From NCBI GenBank assembly GCA_024707265.1, contig JANQAB010000004.1, positions 496,001-560,000 of the forward strand: a stretch of DNA of 64,000 nucleotides, read 5' to 3'. Position 1 is the stretch's first letter. The number at the start of each line of letters is the position of its first letter. This document shows positions 1 to 8,296 of the stretch, one piece after another. The DNA is from Sporocytophaga sp. (GTDB taxonomy: Bacteria > Bacteroidota > Bacteroidia > Cytophagales > Cytophagaceae). The position numbers and the translations under genes are program-made. A model generated the notes under the pieces. The model ran no database searches and was not told the origin of the DNA. It saw only the letters and a list, made by a program, of their open reading frames with translations.

Positions 1-1869
1 TACATGCGTACCTATGAATACCTTTGGAAACTAAAAAAAGGAACACTGGCCAGGTCTTCAAAATTACTTACTCCTGAGTTGGATGCTGATGCTTCTTTGG
101 CTACATCGCTTATCAGAAGCTATTCCCGTGAATGGCTTGATGGAGCCGGACGTTATGCTGCTCTCATGTATCCTTATCTTATGGAAGATAAAGAATATCA
201 GAAAGGAAGACAATCATTTATTCTGGTGCTGGATGCTGAACAAGCAGGAGTAGGAGGAGGAACTTTGTCTGGTCTGGTCGGAATTGATCCAGAAGAACTT
301 GCAGGTATTGTTGATCCCAGAACTGAGGCTACCGGGCAGATAGGTAAAGGACTTGCGGGGTACCTTCCGGGAAAGAATGACAATGGAGGCGAAGGGCCAA
401 AGCAAAGATACCTGAATCCAGGCAAATATATTGACCTGTTAAAACAGGTTAATCCGAATGCAAATGAACAAGAGCTAATCAATAATTATTACCGTGAAAT
501 TGCATTACCGCATTTAGTAGATTTTCCATCGGAAGAATCAAGTCCTACATCTCTTTCCTTGCCGGAAGGTACAGAAAGCTGGGATGTAGGAGATTCTTTA
601 GATGAAATTGACTGGATTGAAACAGCTATTACTGCTCCTGAAATTTTTCCAGGATTTAATACAGTAAAAAGAGTTTATGGAGAAGACAAGGATAATGATG
701 AAGTGAAAGTCCCTTTGGATGTCTACATAGGAATTGATTGTTCTGGCTCTATGGGAAATCCCAGAGTTCGTTTCTCATGGCCTGTTTTGGCTGCTACAGT
801 GATAGGCTTATCAGCACTTAGAGCCGGTGCTAAAGTGATGGGTTGTCTTTCCGGTGAACCTGGAAGTTTTATGGAGACCAAAGGCTTTAGCGCTTCTGAT
901 AAAGAGGTTTTAACCTTACTTACTTCTTATCTTGGTACAGGATATTCATTTGGAGTGCCTCGTTTGAAAACTCCTTTTAATACACCAGCCAAAAAGAAGT
1001 CACATATTGTGATCGTTACAGATGATGATATCTTCAGTATGCTAGATGCCAAAAAAAATCCAAAAGATACAGGTGAGTGGGAAAGCAACTGGCAGATTAT
1101 TGAAAGAGCACTTAAAAATGCAGGAGGTGTTGGTACGCTTGTACTGCACTCCAACAGACAATGGAGACAAGAGGAGGTGAAAAGATTAAAAAATATGGGT
1201 TGGCATATTTATTATGTTACAAATGAGCAAGAGCTGTTAACCTTTGCTGCCGGGTTTTCAAAGGATCATTACCACTTTAAAAAAGAGGAGGTAGTAATGG
1301 ATGTATATTCATTAGTGGATTATTTAAAGAGATGTCCGGAGGAGTTTTTACAGGAGGTAAATACAAAGTCGGGCGAAATGAGTTTTACAGAGATCCTGAT
1401 CAGAGATACTTACAGAAGAGTCTATGGAAATTTTAACATAGCAGATTCAAAACTTCCTGCCGTAATTTTTATGGAAGGTCTTGATGATAACTATCTGCAG
1501 GCCGTTCATATTGCCTGTTGGTTATTTTCTGCTGAGGTATTTAAAGGAAAAAAGCCTCTTGCTAATAAGATGTCACTTTTTTTATTTCAGGACTTACCTG
1601 AAGTAAGTGCGTTTGTCCCATACCGCCAATGGCTGGAGGATGAGGATAGAACAGAAGAATTTGTCCGTCTTGCTTTAAAAAGATGCATACTGATTCCTGA
1701 TGGAGAAACGAAAGAAGAAGCCCTAGAAAGACTTGATGCATTGGATACGATTAAAAGAAATAAGGTTCTTCAAAAATCTAATAATGCATTTGAAAGGATT
1801 ATAGAGATCCGGAGAAAATTGGAAGAAGCAAAAGCCAGAGAAGCAGCAAACGTTTATGGCAGAGAATAA
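1..1869 (+). CDS. von Willebrand factor A domain protein (5' end probably outside window)
   Basis: The reading frame is open to the left edge; the first ATG is at base 4, so the protein (621 aa from that Met) may be N-terminally truncated. A vWA domain begins near residue 238. Its metal-ion-dependent adhesion site is visible as DCSGSMG (D245, S247, S249), with the later Asp cluster in VIVTDDDIF. The N-terminal half is Gly- and acid-rich with no recognised domain, and the last 30 residues are charged and helical. There is no signal peptide from this start, so it is probably cytoplasmic. Its 3' end overlaps the next gene by 14 nt, implying translational coupling with the adenylate-forming enzyme. 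vWA proteins usually work as partners of MoxR-type AAA ATPases, but the upstream region is not visible. Exact function unknown. Confidence 0.8.
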   Translation, partial: YMRTYEYLWKLKKGTLARSSKLLTPELDADASLATSLIRSYSREWLDGAGRYAALMYPYLMEDKEYQKGRQSFILVLDAEQAGVGGGTLSGLVGIDPEELAGIVDPRTEATGQIGKGLAGYLPGKNDNGGEGPKQRYLNPGKYIDLLKQVNPNANEQELINNYYREIALPHLVDFPSEESSPTSLSLPEGTESWDVGDSLDEIDWIETAITAPEIFPGFNTVKRVYGEDKDNDEVKVPLDVYIGIDCSGSMGNPRVRFSWPVLAATVIGLSALRAGAKVMGCLSGEPGSFMETKGFSASDKEVLTLLTSYLGTGYSFGVPRLKTPFNTPAKKKSHIVIVTDDDIFSMLDAKKNPKDTGEWESNWQIIERALKNAGGVGTLVLHSNRQWRQEEVKRLKNMGWHIYYVTNEQELLTFAAGFSKDHYHFKKEEVVMDVYSLVDYLKRCPEEFLQEVNTKSGEMSFTEILIRDTYRRVYGNFNIADSKLPAVIFMEGLDDNYLQAVHIACWLFSAEVFKGKKPLANKMSLFLFQDLPEVSAFVPYRQWLEDEDRTEEFVRLALKRCILIPDGETKEEALERLDALDTIKRNKVLQKSNNAFERIIEIRRKLEEAKAREAANVYGRE

Positions 1870-3208
1870 AAAGCCGGTTATCGGGCTTACGGATAAGGAA
1901 CGATTTCCTTTAATAGATGATTTATCTTTTCTTAATAAACTGAGACAGGATGAGCTGGCTCCAGTGTTTAACTTCAGCAGTGGAGACCGGCTAACTCTTA
2001 ATCATCTGGCATCTGTCCGCCAGTATGCTGAAATCATTAGAAATAACAAAATATTTTGGGAAAAGGACAATGTGCCCGATTGGGTAGAGTCTTATGTTTC
2101 ATGGTGTATTCAGACTGTAAGTTATTACGGAAACAGAAAGCAAACCTTTAGCGCTCAACCTACTATTAATAGAAGTCATATAAGCACCTCTCCCTGGGAA
2201 TATGTTTCTGATGATGCAAGTCTTGAAGATTTACTTGTATATCAGACTTCAGGTACTACAGGTGCTGCAATGGATGTGGTATTTGATCCGGCTTCTCAGG
2301 CTTGCTGGATTCCTCAGCTGCAATCCATACTTGATCAATACAATATTAAACTTGATTATGGTCCTGATAAAGTCGGCATAGCATTGATATGTTCTCAAAG
2401 TGCAACGCTAACTTATGCTTCTTTATCCACCTATATGGATGGAGCAGGTGTACTGAAGATAAATCTTAACCCGACAGATTGGAAGTCGCCGGAGCATAGA
2501 ACTCAATACCTTGAGAAATATAATCCTCAGATCCTTACAGGTGATCCTTTTGCATTTATTGATTTGCTAGAGTTAAAACCCCGTATAAAGCCCAAAGCGT
2601 TGGTGTCTTCAGCTATGAAGCTTACAGCAAGCACACGTAAAAGTCTGGAAGATTATTTTCAATGTCCTGTATTAGACATCTATTCACTTACTGAATGTAG
2701 AATGGTTGCTGTTGCAGAGAATGAAAGACACAGAGCCATTCGTCATGATTTGTATCTTGAAGTATTTAATGAGCATGAAGATATTATGTTACCTTATGGA
2801 GAAAGAGGTGAACTGGTTATTACAGGAGGTAATAATCCTTTTCTTCCTTTAATAAGGTATCGAACAGGAGATTTTTGTTCATTAGAAATAGAAAATGGAA
2901 TTCCTTATTTGATTGATCTGGAAGCAAGAAACCCTGTAGTGTTTTATGCAAAAGATGGTAAAAGAGTTAATAATATTGAAATATCAAGGGCTATGGCGGA
3001 GCTCCCGCTGGCGGGCTTTACACTGCATCAGGCAAAAGACTATAAGCTGATCTTTAAAGGATGGAGTAGTGAAGACTTGAAAGATAAAGTTTCAAAAGAC
3101 ATCAAGATAATTTTTGGTGAAGAGATTGAAATCGCTATATCCATTATTAAACCGGAATTAAATGACGGGCATAAAACTGTGACCTATCAAAGTGATTGGG
3201 ATGAGTAA
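1856..3208 (+). CDS. PaaK-like adenylate-forming enzyme (AMP-dependent ligase fold)
   Basis: A 450-residue protein with the signatures of the ANL superfamily of acyl/aryl-CoA ligases. The P-loop-like motif TSGTTG is at residues 131-136, YSLTE at about 276-280 and YRTGD at about 335-339. Length and motif spacing resemble phenylacetate-CoA ligase (PaaK) relatives rather than long fatty acyl-CoA synthetases. The expected chemistry is ATP-dependent activation of a carboxylate to an acyl-adenylate; whether CoA or another acceptor follows cannot be read from sequence. The ATG lies inside the end of the vWA gene (14-nt overlap), so the two are co-translated. No phenylacetate degradation genes are nearby, which argues for a role tied to the vWA protein rather than aromatic catabolism. 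Substrate unknown. Confidence 0.8.
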   Translation: MAENKKPVIGLTDKERFPLIDDLSFLNKLRQDELAPVFNFSSGDRLTLNHLASVRQYAEIIRNNKIFWEKDNVPDWVESYVSWCIQTVSYYGNRKQTFSAQPTINRSHISTSPWEYVSDDASLEDLLVYQTSGTTGAAMDVVFDPASQACWIPQLQSILDQYNIKLDYGPDKVGIALICSQSATLTYASLSTYMDGAGVLKINLNPTDWKSPEHRTQYLEKYNPQILTGDPFAFIDLLELKPRIKPKALVSSAMKLTASTRKSLEDYFQCPVLDIYSLTECRMVAVAENERHRAIRHDLYLEVFNEHEDIMLPYGERGELVITGGNNPFLPLIRYRTGDFCSLEIENGIPYLIDLEARNPVVFYAKDGKRVNNIEISRAMAELPLAGFTLHQAKDYKLIFKGWSSEDLKDKVSKDIKIIFGEEIEIAISIIKPELNDGHKTVTYQSDWDE

Positions 3209-3255
3209 TGAGGTAATAGGATTAATTATTTAATTCAGTATCAAAGCTTAATAAA

Positions 3256-3386
3256 TACCTCATCCCTGACCCTTCTCATGAAGTAGAAGGGAATATCGAC
3301 GAGAAAAATGTTGAATTAATCGTGATAGAACTAATAACATGCGCAATAAAGTCCCTCTCCTTCAGGAGAGGGATTTAGGTGAGGTT
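3256..3386. repeat. Intergenic palindromic repeat element with two hairpins
   Basis: Two hairpins sit about 60 nt apart between the ligase and the NADAR remnant. The first pairs 3270-3276 with 3285-3291; the second has perfect 10-bp arms at 3352-3361 and 3364-3373 with a 2-nt loop. The outer flanks (CCTCATCCC on the left, GGGATTTAGGTGAGG on the right) are roughly inverted copies of each other, and a T tract follows at 3381-3386. It resembles a mobile palindromic repeat (REP-like), and may also terminate the upstream transcript. A shorter, similar element lies at 18,786-18,833. The rest of 3209-3475 holds no gene I can see. Confidence 0.55.
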
Positions 3387-3475
3387 TTTTAAGAGTTTTA
3401 TCTAGTGTGTCCATTATTGCTAACGGAACTTAAATAGTTAATCCTTTTAGATAATTATAAATTTATATATGAACA

Positions 3476-4026
3476 ATGACATATAGTTTAGAGTGGCTTA
3501 TTGAACATTTTGCGAAAGGTAAAAAAGCAAAGTTTTTATTTTTCTGGGGACATCAAAAAAGTAAAAATGGAGATTTAACGCCAACTTGTTTCAGTCAATG
3601 GTGGGGGGCACCATTTAAGGTAGAGGGGTGACATACAAAACAGCAGAACATTGGATGATGGCTCAAAAGGCACTTTTGTTTGGAGATAAAGAAGCATATG
3701 AAAAAATACTTATTGCAGGATCTCCGAAGGAAGCCAAAACGATTGGGCGACAAGTATTAAATTATAAAGAAGATGTCTGGATTGATAAACGTTTTGACAT
3801 TGTAGTAGCCGGAAACTTACATAAATTTTCTCAGCATGCTGATCTTAAAGAATTTTTACTTTCCACCAAATATAAAGTTATAGTAGAAGCAAGTCCGGTT
3901 GATAAAATATGAGGCATTGGTCTTGCAGCAGATAATGACAAAGCTAATAATCCATTACGGTGGAATGGATTAAATCTACTGGGCTTTGCTTTAATGGAAG
4001 TAAGGGATAAATTAAAAATGAAATAA
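3476..4026 (+). pseudogene. Broken NADAR (YbiA-like) family gene
   Basis: Joined across two lesions, this gives a 183-residue NADAR-domain protein of the kind that cleaves N-glycosidic bonds in damaged riboflavin intermediates or ADP-ribose derivatives. Motifs include FFWGH near the start, FSQWW, the TAEHWMMAQKA segment, and NPLRWNGLNLLG with VRD near the end. The first lesion is at the G run 3625-3628, where one G seems to be missing and the frame runs into TGA at 3629-3631; a GTG at 3628 reopens it. The second is TGA at 3910-3912, where the family normally has Trp (DKIWGIGLA), after which the frame continues perfectly to TAA at 4024-4026. A frameshift plus a Trp-to-stop change argues for a decaying gene rather than a single sequencing error. 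Confidence 0.75.
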
Positions 4027-4143
4027 ATAAAGAGCATTGTAGGTCAGTGAACATTTGTTAGGAATAAGAGTATTGGTATTACTGAAACTTCAAATGGAAC
4101 TAATCAAATATTTCCTTTTGAAGTTAGGAATCATCACAAATAA

Positions 4144-4683
4144 ATGCCTATGGAACTTGATGGACCTTTGCAATTTATCGGTTTTAACCTGAAGACCTTT
4201 GGTCATTCTATAATACTGATATTTATTGCCTTATTTTTAGGAATACCTATTGGTTGGGAAAGAGGAAGAGGAATGGATAGTACAGGACTTCGTACCTTCC
4301 CCATTGTATCAATGGCAAGTTGCGGGTTTGTGATTTTGGCTAAAGGTGTAAGTTTAAGCAATGGAGATCCATCGATACTTGGAAGCACAATGCAGGGGAT
4401 GTTAAGTGGATTGGGTTTTATTGGAGGAGGAATGATTATAAAAGAAAAAGGAGATGTGCAGGGGATTGTTACTGCTGCCAGTGTTTGGAATACTGCCGCT
4501 ATTGGTATGTGTGTTGGATTCGGAAGAACGGAGATCTCTCTTGTACTTTGTATTGTAAATTTTCTTGTTTTAATATTTATGACTCCCATTTCTAATAAAG
4601 GTTATCTGGATCCTAAAGGAGGATTGTTTCAGGAAACTAAGCCGGAAGGAAAGCTGACCGATAAGGAAGATGAAGCTATATAA
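4144..4683 (+). CDS. MgtC/SapB family membrane protein
   Basis: A 179-residue integral membrane protein with about four to five hydrophobic segments. It carries the conserved MgtC/SapB core: GWERG after the first helix, GLRTFPIVS, then a Gly-rich segment with GLGFIGGG, and TAASVWNTAAIG. These proteins sit in the inner membrane; well-studied members modulate ATP synthase or P-type ATPase activity and help cells survive low magnesium, while the generic family role is less clear. The charged cytoplasmic tail after about residue 150 is short, without the C-terminal soluble domain of MgtC proper. The start is the first of two nearby ATGs (MPMELDG). It stands alone, between a pseudogene and the convergent GH65 gene, but near the P-type and N-type ATPase genes. 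Confidence 0.85.
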   Translation: MPMELDGPLQFIGFNLKTFGHSIILIFIALFLGIPIGWERGRGMDSTGLRTFPIVSMASCGFVILAKGVSLSNGDPSILGSTMQGMLSGLGFIGGGMIIKEKGDVQGIVTAASVWNTAAIGMCVGFGRTEISLVLCIVNFLVLIFMTPISNKGYLDPKGGLFQETKPEGKLTDKEDEAI

Positions 4684-4825
4684 AGGTGATAGAGTTGAAT
4701 TCATAATTTGTAAAAGTCGTTTTAGATAGTTGTACTTTCCTTCTTTCTTTTTTCTGATCTTAATAGCGAGTGGTCTATTCAACCTCCTTATAGATAATTC
4801 AGATTTTATATACAATATAATATTT

Positions 4826-7227
4826 TTACCTATGAATAGGAATTATTATAGTGGCTCCAGGTTTTAACAGTATTTTATCATCCTTAAACCCAATAGTTAT
4901 CGGTTGTAGAGCTCCATCACTTGCTTCAATTTTACATTCTTTCTTGTGAAAATAGATCTTTAACCAAAGGCCCCTATAATATAAAGTCAAGTCCATTGAC
5001 TCTATTTCTTTTGGAAAAGAGGGATTAAGCCACAAAACATCATTTCGTATTACCAGCCCTGTATAACAACGATGAATGATATCTACAGTGCTTGCCATAG
5101 AGCCAAGATGTATGCCTTCTGCAGTTGTTCCACCTTGTATATCTCTTAAATCACTCATCAGTGCTTCGTGGAAAAAAAACCAGGACTGTTCACGTTTAGA
5201 ACGGGCTTCAACCCATGAGCGTACTATTCGGCTAAGCGTAGAACCATCTGATGTTCGGGGTATATAATAGTCAATATTATTCGGAATGTATTTGGGTGTA
5301 AAGTCATATCCTAATTTCCCAAATGATTCAATTAATTCTTCTGAAGAAAAAAAGATAAAATAACATTAATACATCAGCTTGTTTGGAAGCCTTATAATTA
5401 TTGACAGAATCATTTTCTGCGTTTAGTATTCTGTCTAGTCGCTGAATATTTTTGTATTTTTTCCGGTATCCATTCCAATCAAATTCTTTTAATTTTTCAT
5501 ATCCCTCAAATTGCGAAATAATTCCATTTTCCATAAATGGGATGAACAATTTTTGGCTGATTTCATCCCATTTCGAAATGGCCTTTTCATTCAAATCTAG
5601 TTTTTGAAACAATTCAGTTTTACGGGTATTTCCAATAACCAGTAGGATTTTTATTGCTTTGGTAAGAAGCCAGGATGTCATATAGTTGGTATATGCATTA
5701 TTATTAATTCCTGGCTCTTTTGAATCTTGGTAAGAGGTATGAAACTCATCTGGTCCTACTACTTTTAATATTTCATATCGCTCCTTGTGACTATTCCAGG
5801 TGCATATACTTGAAAAGAATTTTGCTATCTCCAATAACATTTCTGCACCATAAACTTTCATAAATGGAATGTTACCGGTTACTTCATAGTATTGCCATAT
5901 GTTGTACGCTATTGCCAGGTTAACATGTCTTTGCAAATAAGTATTGTCTGGTCCCCATTTACCAGAAATCGGATTAAGATGTAGGATTTGACTTTCTTCT
6001 CTTCCATTACTTCCACTTTGCCATGGATACATTGCTCCTTGAAATCCTTCTTTTTTTGCAAGTCTTTTTGCGGCAGGTAAACGATGGTAGCGATATTTAA
6101 GAAGTGATTGGGTCAGATCAGGTAATCGGAAGTTCAATAAAGGGAATATGAATAGTTCATCCCAGAAAATATGACCTCGATATGCCTCTCCGTGCAAACC
6201 ACGGGCGGGTACACCTACATCCTTACCAATAGTATGTGGAGAACAAGTTTGAAGCAGATGAAATATATGTAAGTGAAGTAGTAAGATTGTATTTCCCGAA
6301 TCTGAAAAATAAAAATCAAAACGGTCCCACATAACATTCCAGGAATATTGATGATTTTTTTTTAGCTCGTCAAAGGTCTCTCTTTTATTAATAGAATTTT
6401 TCGCTTCCACCAGAGGCTCACTTATTGCTATATCTTTGGAAGAATAAATAGCTACTGTTTTTTCTATTATAGTTTCTTTTTTCCTGAATAACTTTTATAT
6501 AAATATTCTGACTTATTTTCCCTTTAATTTTATCGATATCGTAATGAAAATTAACTTTTTCATTATCCTGGTAAACCTGACAACAAGATGCCTGAGCCAT
6601 GTATATACGGGACTGGTTAGTTTGAACTAACAGATAAATATTGTCCTTATAAAATTGACCAAGGTCAATAATATTCAGATGCTCGTTATTTAATTTCTGG
6701 TAACGTTTAACCCCCTCATTTTTTATGTTTCCATCAAGAGATGTGCGGATAACTATATTACCTGACCAATTGATTGCTTTAAATTCCCATCGGATTGCTG
6801 CCTTATGTTGATCGTTCATGCTCATGAATCTGGTACTGATTATAGATGTTTCACGATCTTTGTTGTCTGAAAATCTCATCTCTCTTATTAAGAGTCCATG
6901 CTTTATATCTAAGGTTTGTTTGTAAAAAAGTACCTTTTTTTTGGATAAATCGAACCAGTTATCTTCTTCTTCCATCTTAAAAGTAAGGCATAACCAATTG
7001 GGCCAGTTGACGAGATCTTCATTTTCAATGACCTTGCCGGAAACTTCTGTTTTTAGCCTGTTATAGCCACCTGCAAGATATGTACCTGGGTAATGGATTC
7101 CATCAGCAAATGATTCCTCTGCCGCACCTCGTGTAGCAATATGTCCATTCCCTAGGGTACATAATGCTTCACGAAGCCCTTCATTGGCTCCATCAAATCC
7201 GATATATTCTAAGATCCAGTTATTCAT
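4826..7227 (-). CDS. Glycoside hydrolase family 65 protein (disaccharide phosphorylase type), two apparent frameshifts
   Basis: Read with one base removed from each of two homopolymers, this is a 799-residue GH65 protein. The N-terminal beta-sandwich begins at the ATG at 7227 (NNWILEYIGFDG), followed by the (alpha/alpha)6 barrel. The probable general acid lies in YPWQSGSNGREES, and further family stretches are HLNPISGKWGPD, DIQGGTTAEGIHLGSM and CYTGL. These match the GH65 subgroup that accompanies a beta-phosphoglucomutase-like HAD protein, as in the Mycobacterium Rv3400/Rv3401 pair. The expected reaction is phosphorolysis of an alpha-glucoside such as maltose, trehalose or kojibiose to beta-glucose 1-phosphate; the substrate is not assignable. 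Breaks are at the T6 run 6477-6482 and the A7 run 5347-5353 (plus-strand view). A stretch that I recall as TSHGSTLS in relatives reads TSDGSTLS here. Confidence 0.85.
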
Positions 7228-7241
7228 TATAAAATTGATTT

Positions 7242-7988
7242 CTATTGTGATTGAAAGATATTTCCTTTATAGACTAATTCACTAAGGTTATTGACAATTG
7301 TATCTGCTTTTGCCTGTTTCAGTAAATTGAAGTTATTCTCATTTTTTATACCAATAGTTAATCCAAAGTTTCCTTTTACAGCTGCTTCTATGCCTGAAGC
7401 TGCATCTTCGGCAACAGCCGTTTCCTCAGGTCTTGCGTTTAATAGTTTGCAGGCATAAAGGAATGTATCAGGGTAAGGTTTACCTCTCAGGTTTTTTTCT
7501 TCTCTGGTAATTCCGTCCACTATAACATCAAATAGATTTGCTATACCTGAAGCTTCAAGTATTTGTTTGCAGTTTTTACTAGAAGAAACTACCGCAAGTT
7601 TTAATCCTGATTTTTTCCATTTTTTCAACACTTCGATTGAGGAAGAGAATGTTTCTACTCCTTCTTTTTTCAAGAGCTTGTTAAATAATAAATTCTTTTG
7701 TTTTCCCAAACCATTAACAGTTATGGAAGTGTTTGGATCATTTGATGATCCTTCAGGAATGAAAATATTTCGTGATTTTAGGAAACTTCTAATCCCATCC
7801 AGACGAGGTATTCCATCTACATATTTTGGATAATCGGTTGCTGTATTGAATTCTTGAAATTCTTCATTATTTTGTTCGGCATGTTTTTTAAGGAACTCAT
7901 CAAAAAGAATTTTCCAGGTTTTAGCATGAAGCTTTGCTGTACGGGTTAGTACACCATCAAGGTCGCATAATAAGGTGGTTATGTGCAT
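7242..7988 (-). CDS. Beta-phosphoglucomutase-like HAD hydrolase
   Basis: A 248-residue HAD-superfamily protein with a helical cap. Motif I is DLDGV (D9 nucleophile, D11 acid/base), motif II is in VVSSSK, a conserved Lys is in GKPYPD, and motif III is AEDAASG. This set matches the beta-phosphoglucomutase/trehalose-linked HAD group, which converts beta-glucose 1-phosphate to glucose 6-phosphate. It lies 14 nt upstream of the GH65 gene on the same strand, so the two form an operon: the phosphorylase makes the sugar phosphate and this enzyme channels it to glycolysis. Cytoplasmic, no signal peptide. The reading frame is intact. It could also act as a related sugar phosphatase, but the pairing favours the mutase. 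Confidence 0.85.
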   Translation of the reverse strand: MHITTLLCDLDGVLTRTAKLHAKTWKILFDEFLKKHAEQNNEEFQEFNTATDYPKYVDGIPRLDGIRSFLKSRNIFIPEGSSNDPNTSITVNGLGKQKNLLFNKLLKKEGVETFSSSIEVLKKWKKSGLKLAVVSSSKNCKQILEASGIANLFDVIVDGITREEKNLRGKPYPDTFLYACKLLNARPEETAVAEDAASGIEAAVKGNFGLTIGIKNENNFNLLKQAKADTIVNNLSELVYKGNIFQSQ

Positions 7989-8296
7989 CAGAATTGTAGT
8001 AGATATAATAGGTTTAAAATTGCATACCGTTCATTCAAGACTATAGCTCTGTTCGGGGTAGTATTCCTTATCTACAAATAACTAGGAGCAACTTTTAATA
8101 TGTATATATGTTTGCTTTAATATGTATAAAATCATTACATTATATATGTTCAATAGCACCAAAAAAGATAAAACCCAAAGGTGTAGTAAAATGAGGAAAG
8201 GGAATGCTCATTTGTTTTCTTATTATTAAATTTTAATCGTTCAATAGCTTTAATCAATATCTATGAACATTTGTTGATTTTGGGAATTTGCATTCA
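7989..8296. other. Divergent intergenic region
   Basis: About 300 nt of AT-rich sequence between the divergently transcribed beta-phosphoglucomutase-like gene and the P-type ATPase gene. It presumably holds both promoters, but I could not pick out a convincing TTTG/TAnnTTTG pair or an operator. No short gene or hairpin stands out. Confidence 0.4.

Noticed and set aside
3910-3912. TGA in the NADAR gene as selenocysteine or recoded codon
   Set aside because: The family has Trp here, no SECIS-like context was seen, and a second lesion exists in the gene.
4203-4589. 128-codon antisense frame inside the MgtC gene
   Set aside because: Hydrophobic only because it mirrors the membrane protein on the other strand; no independent support.
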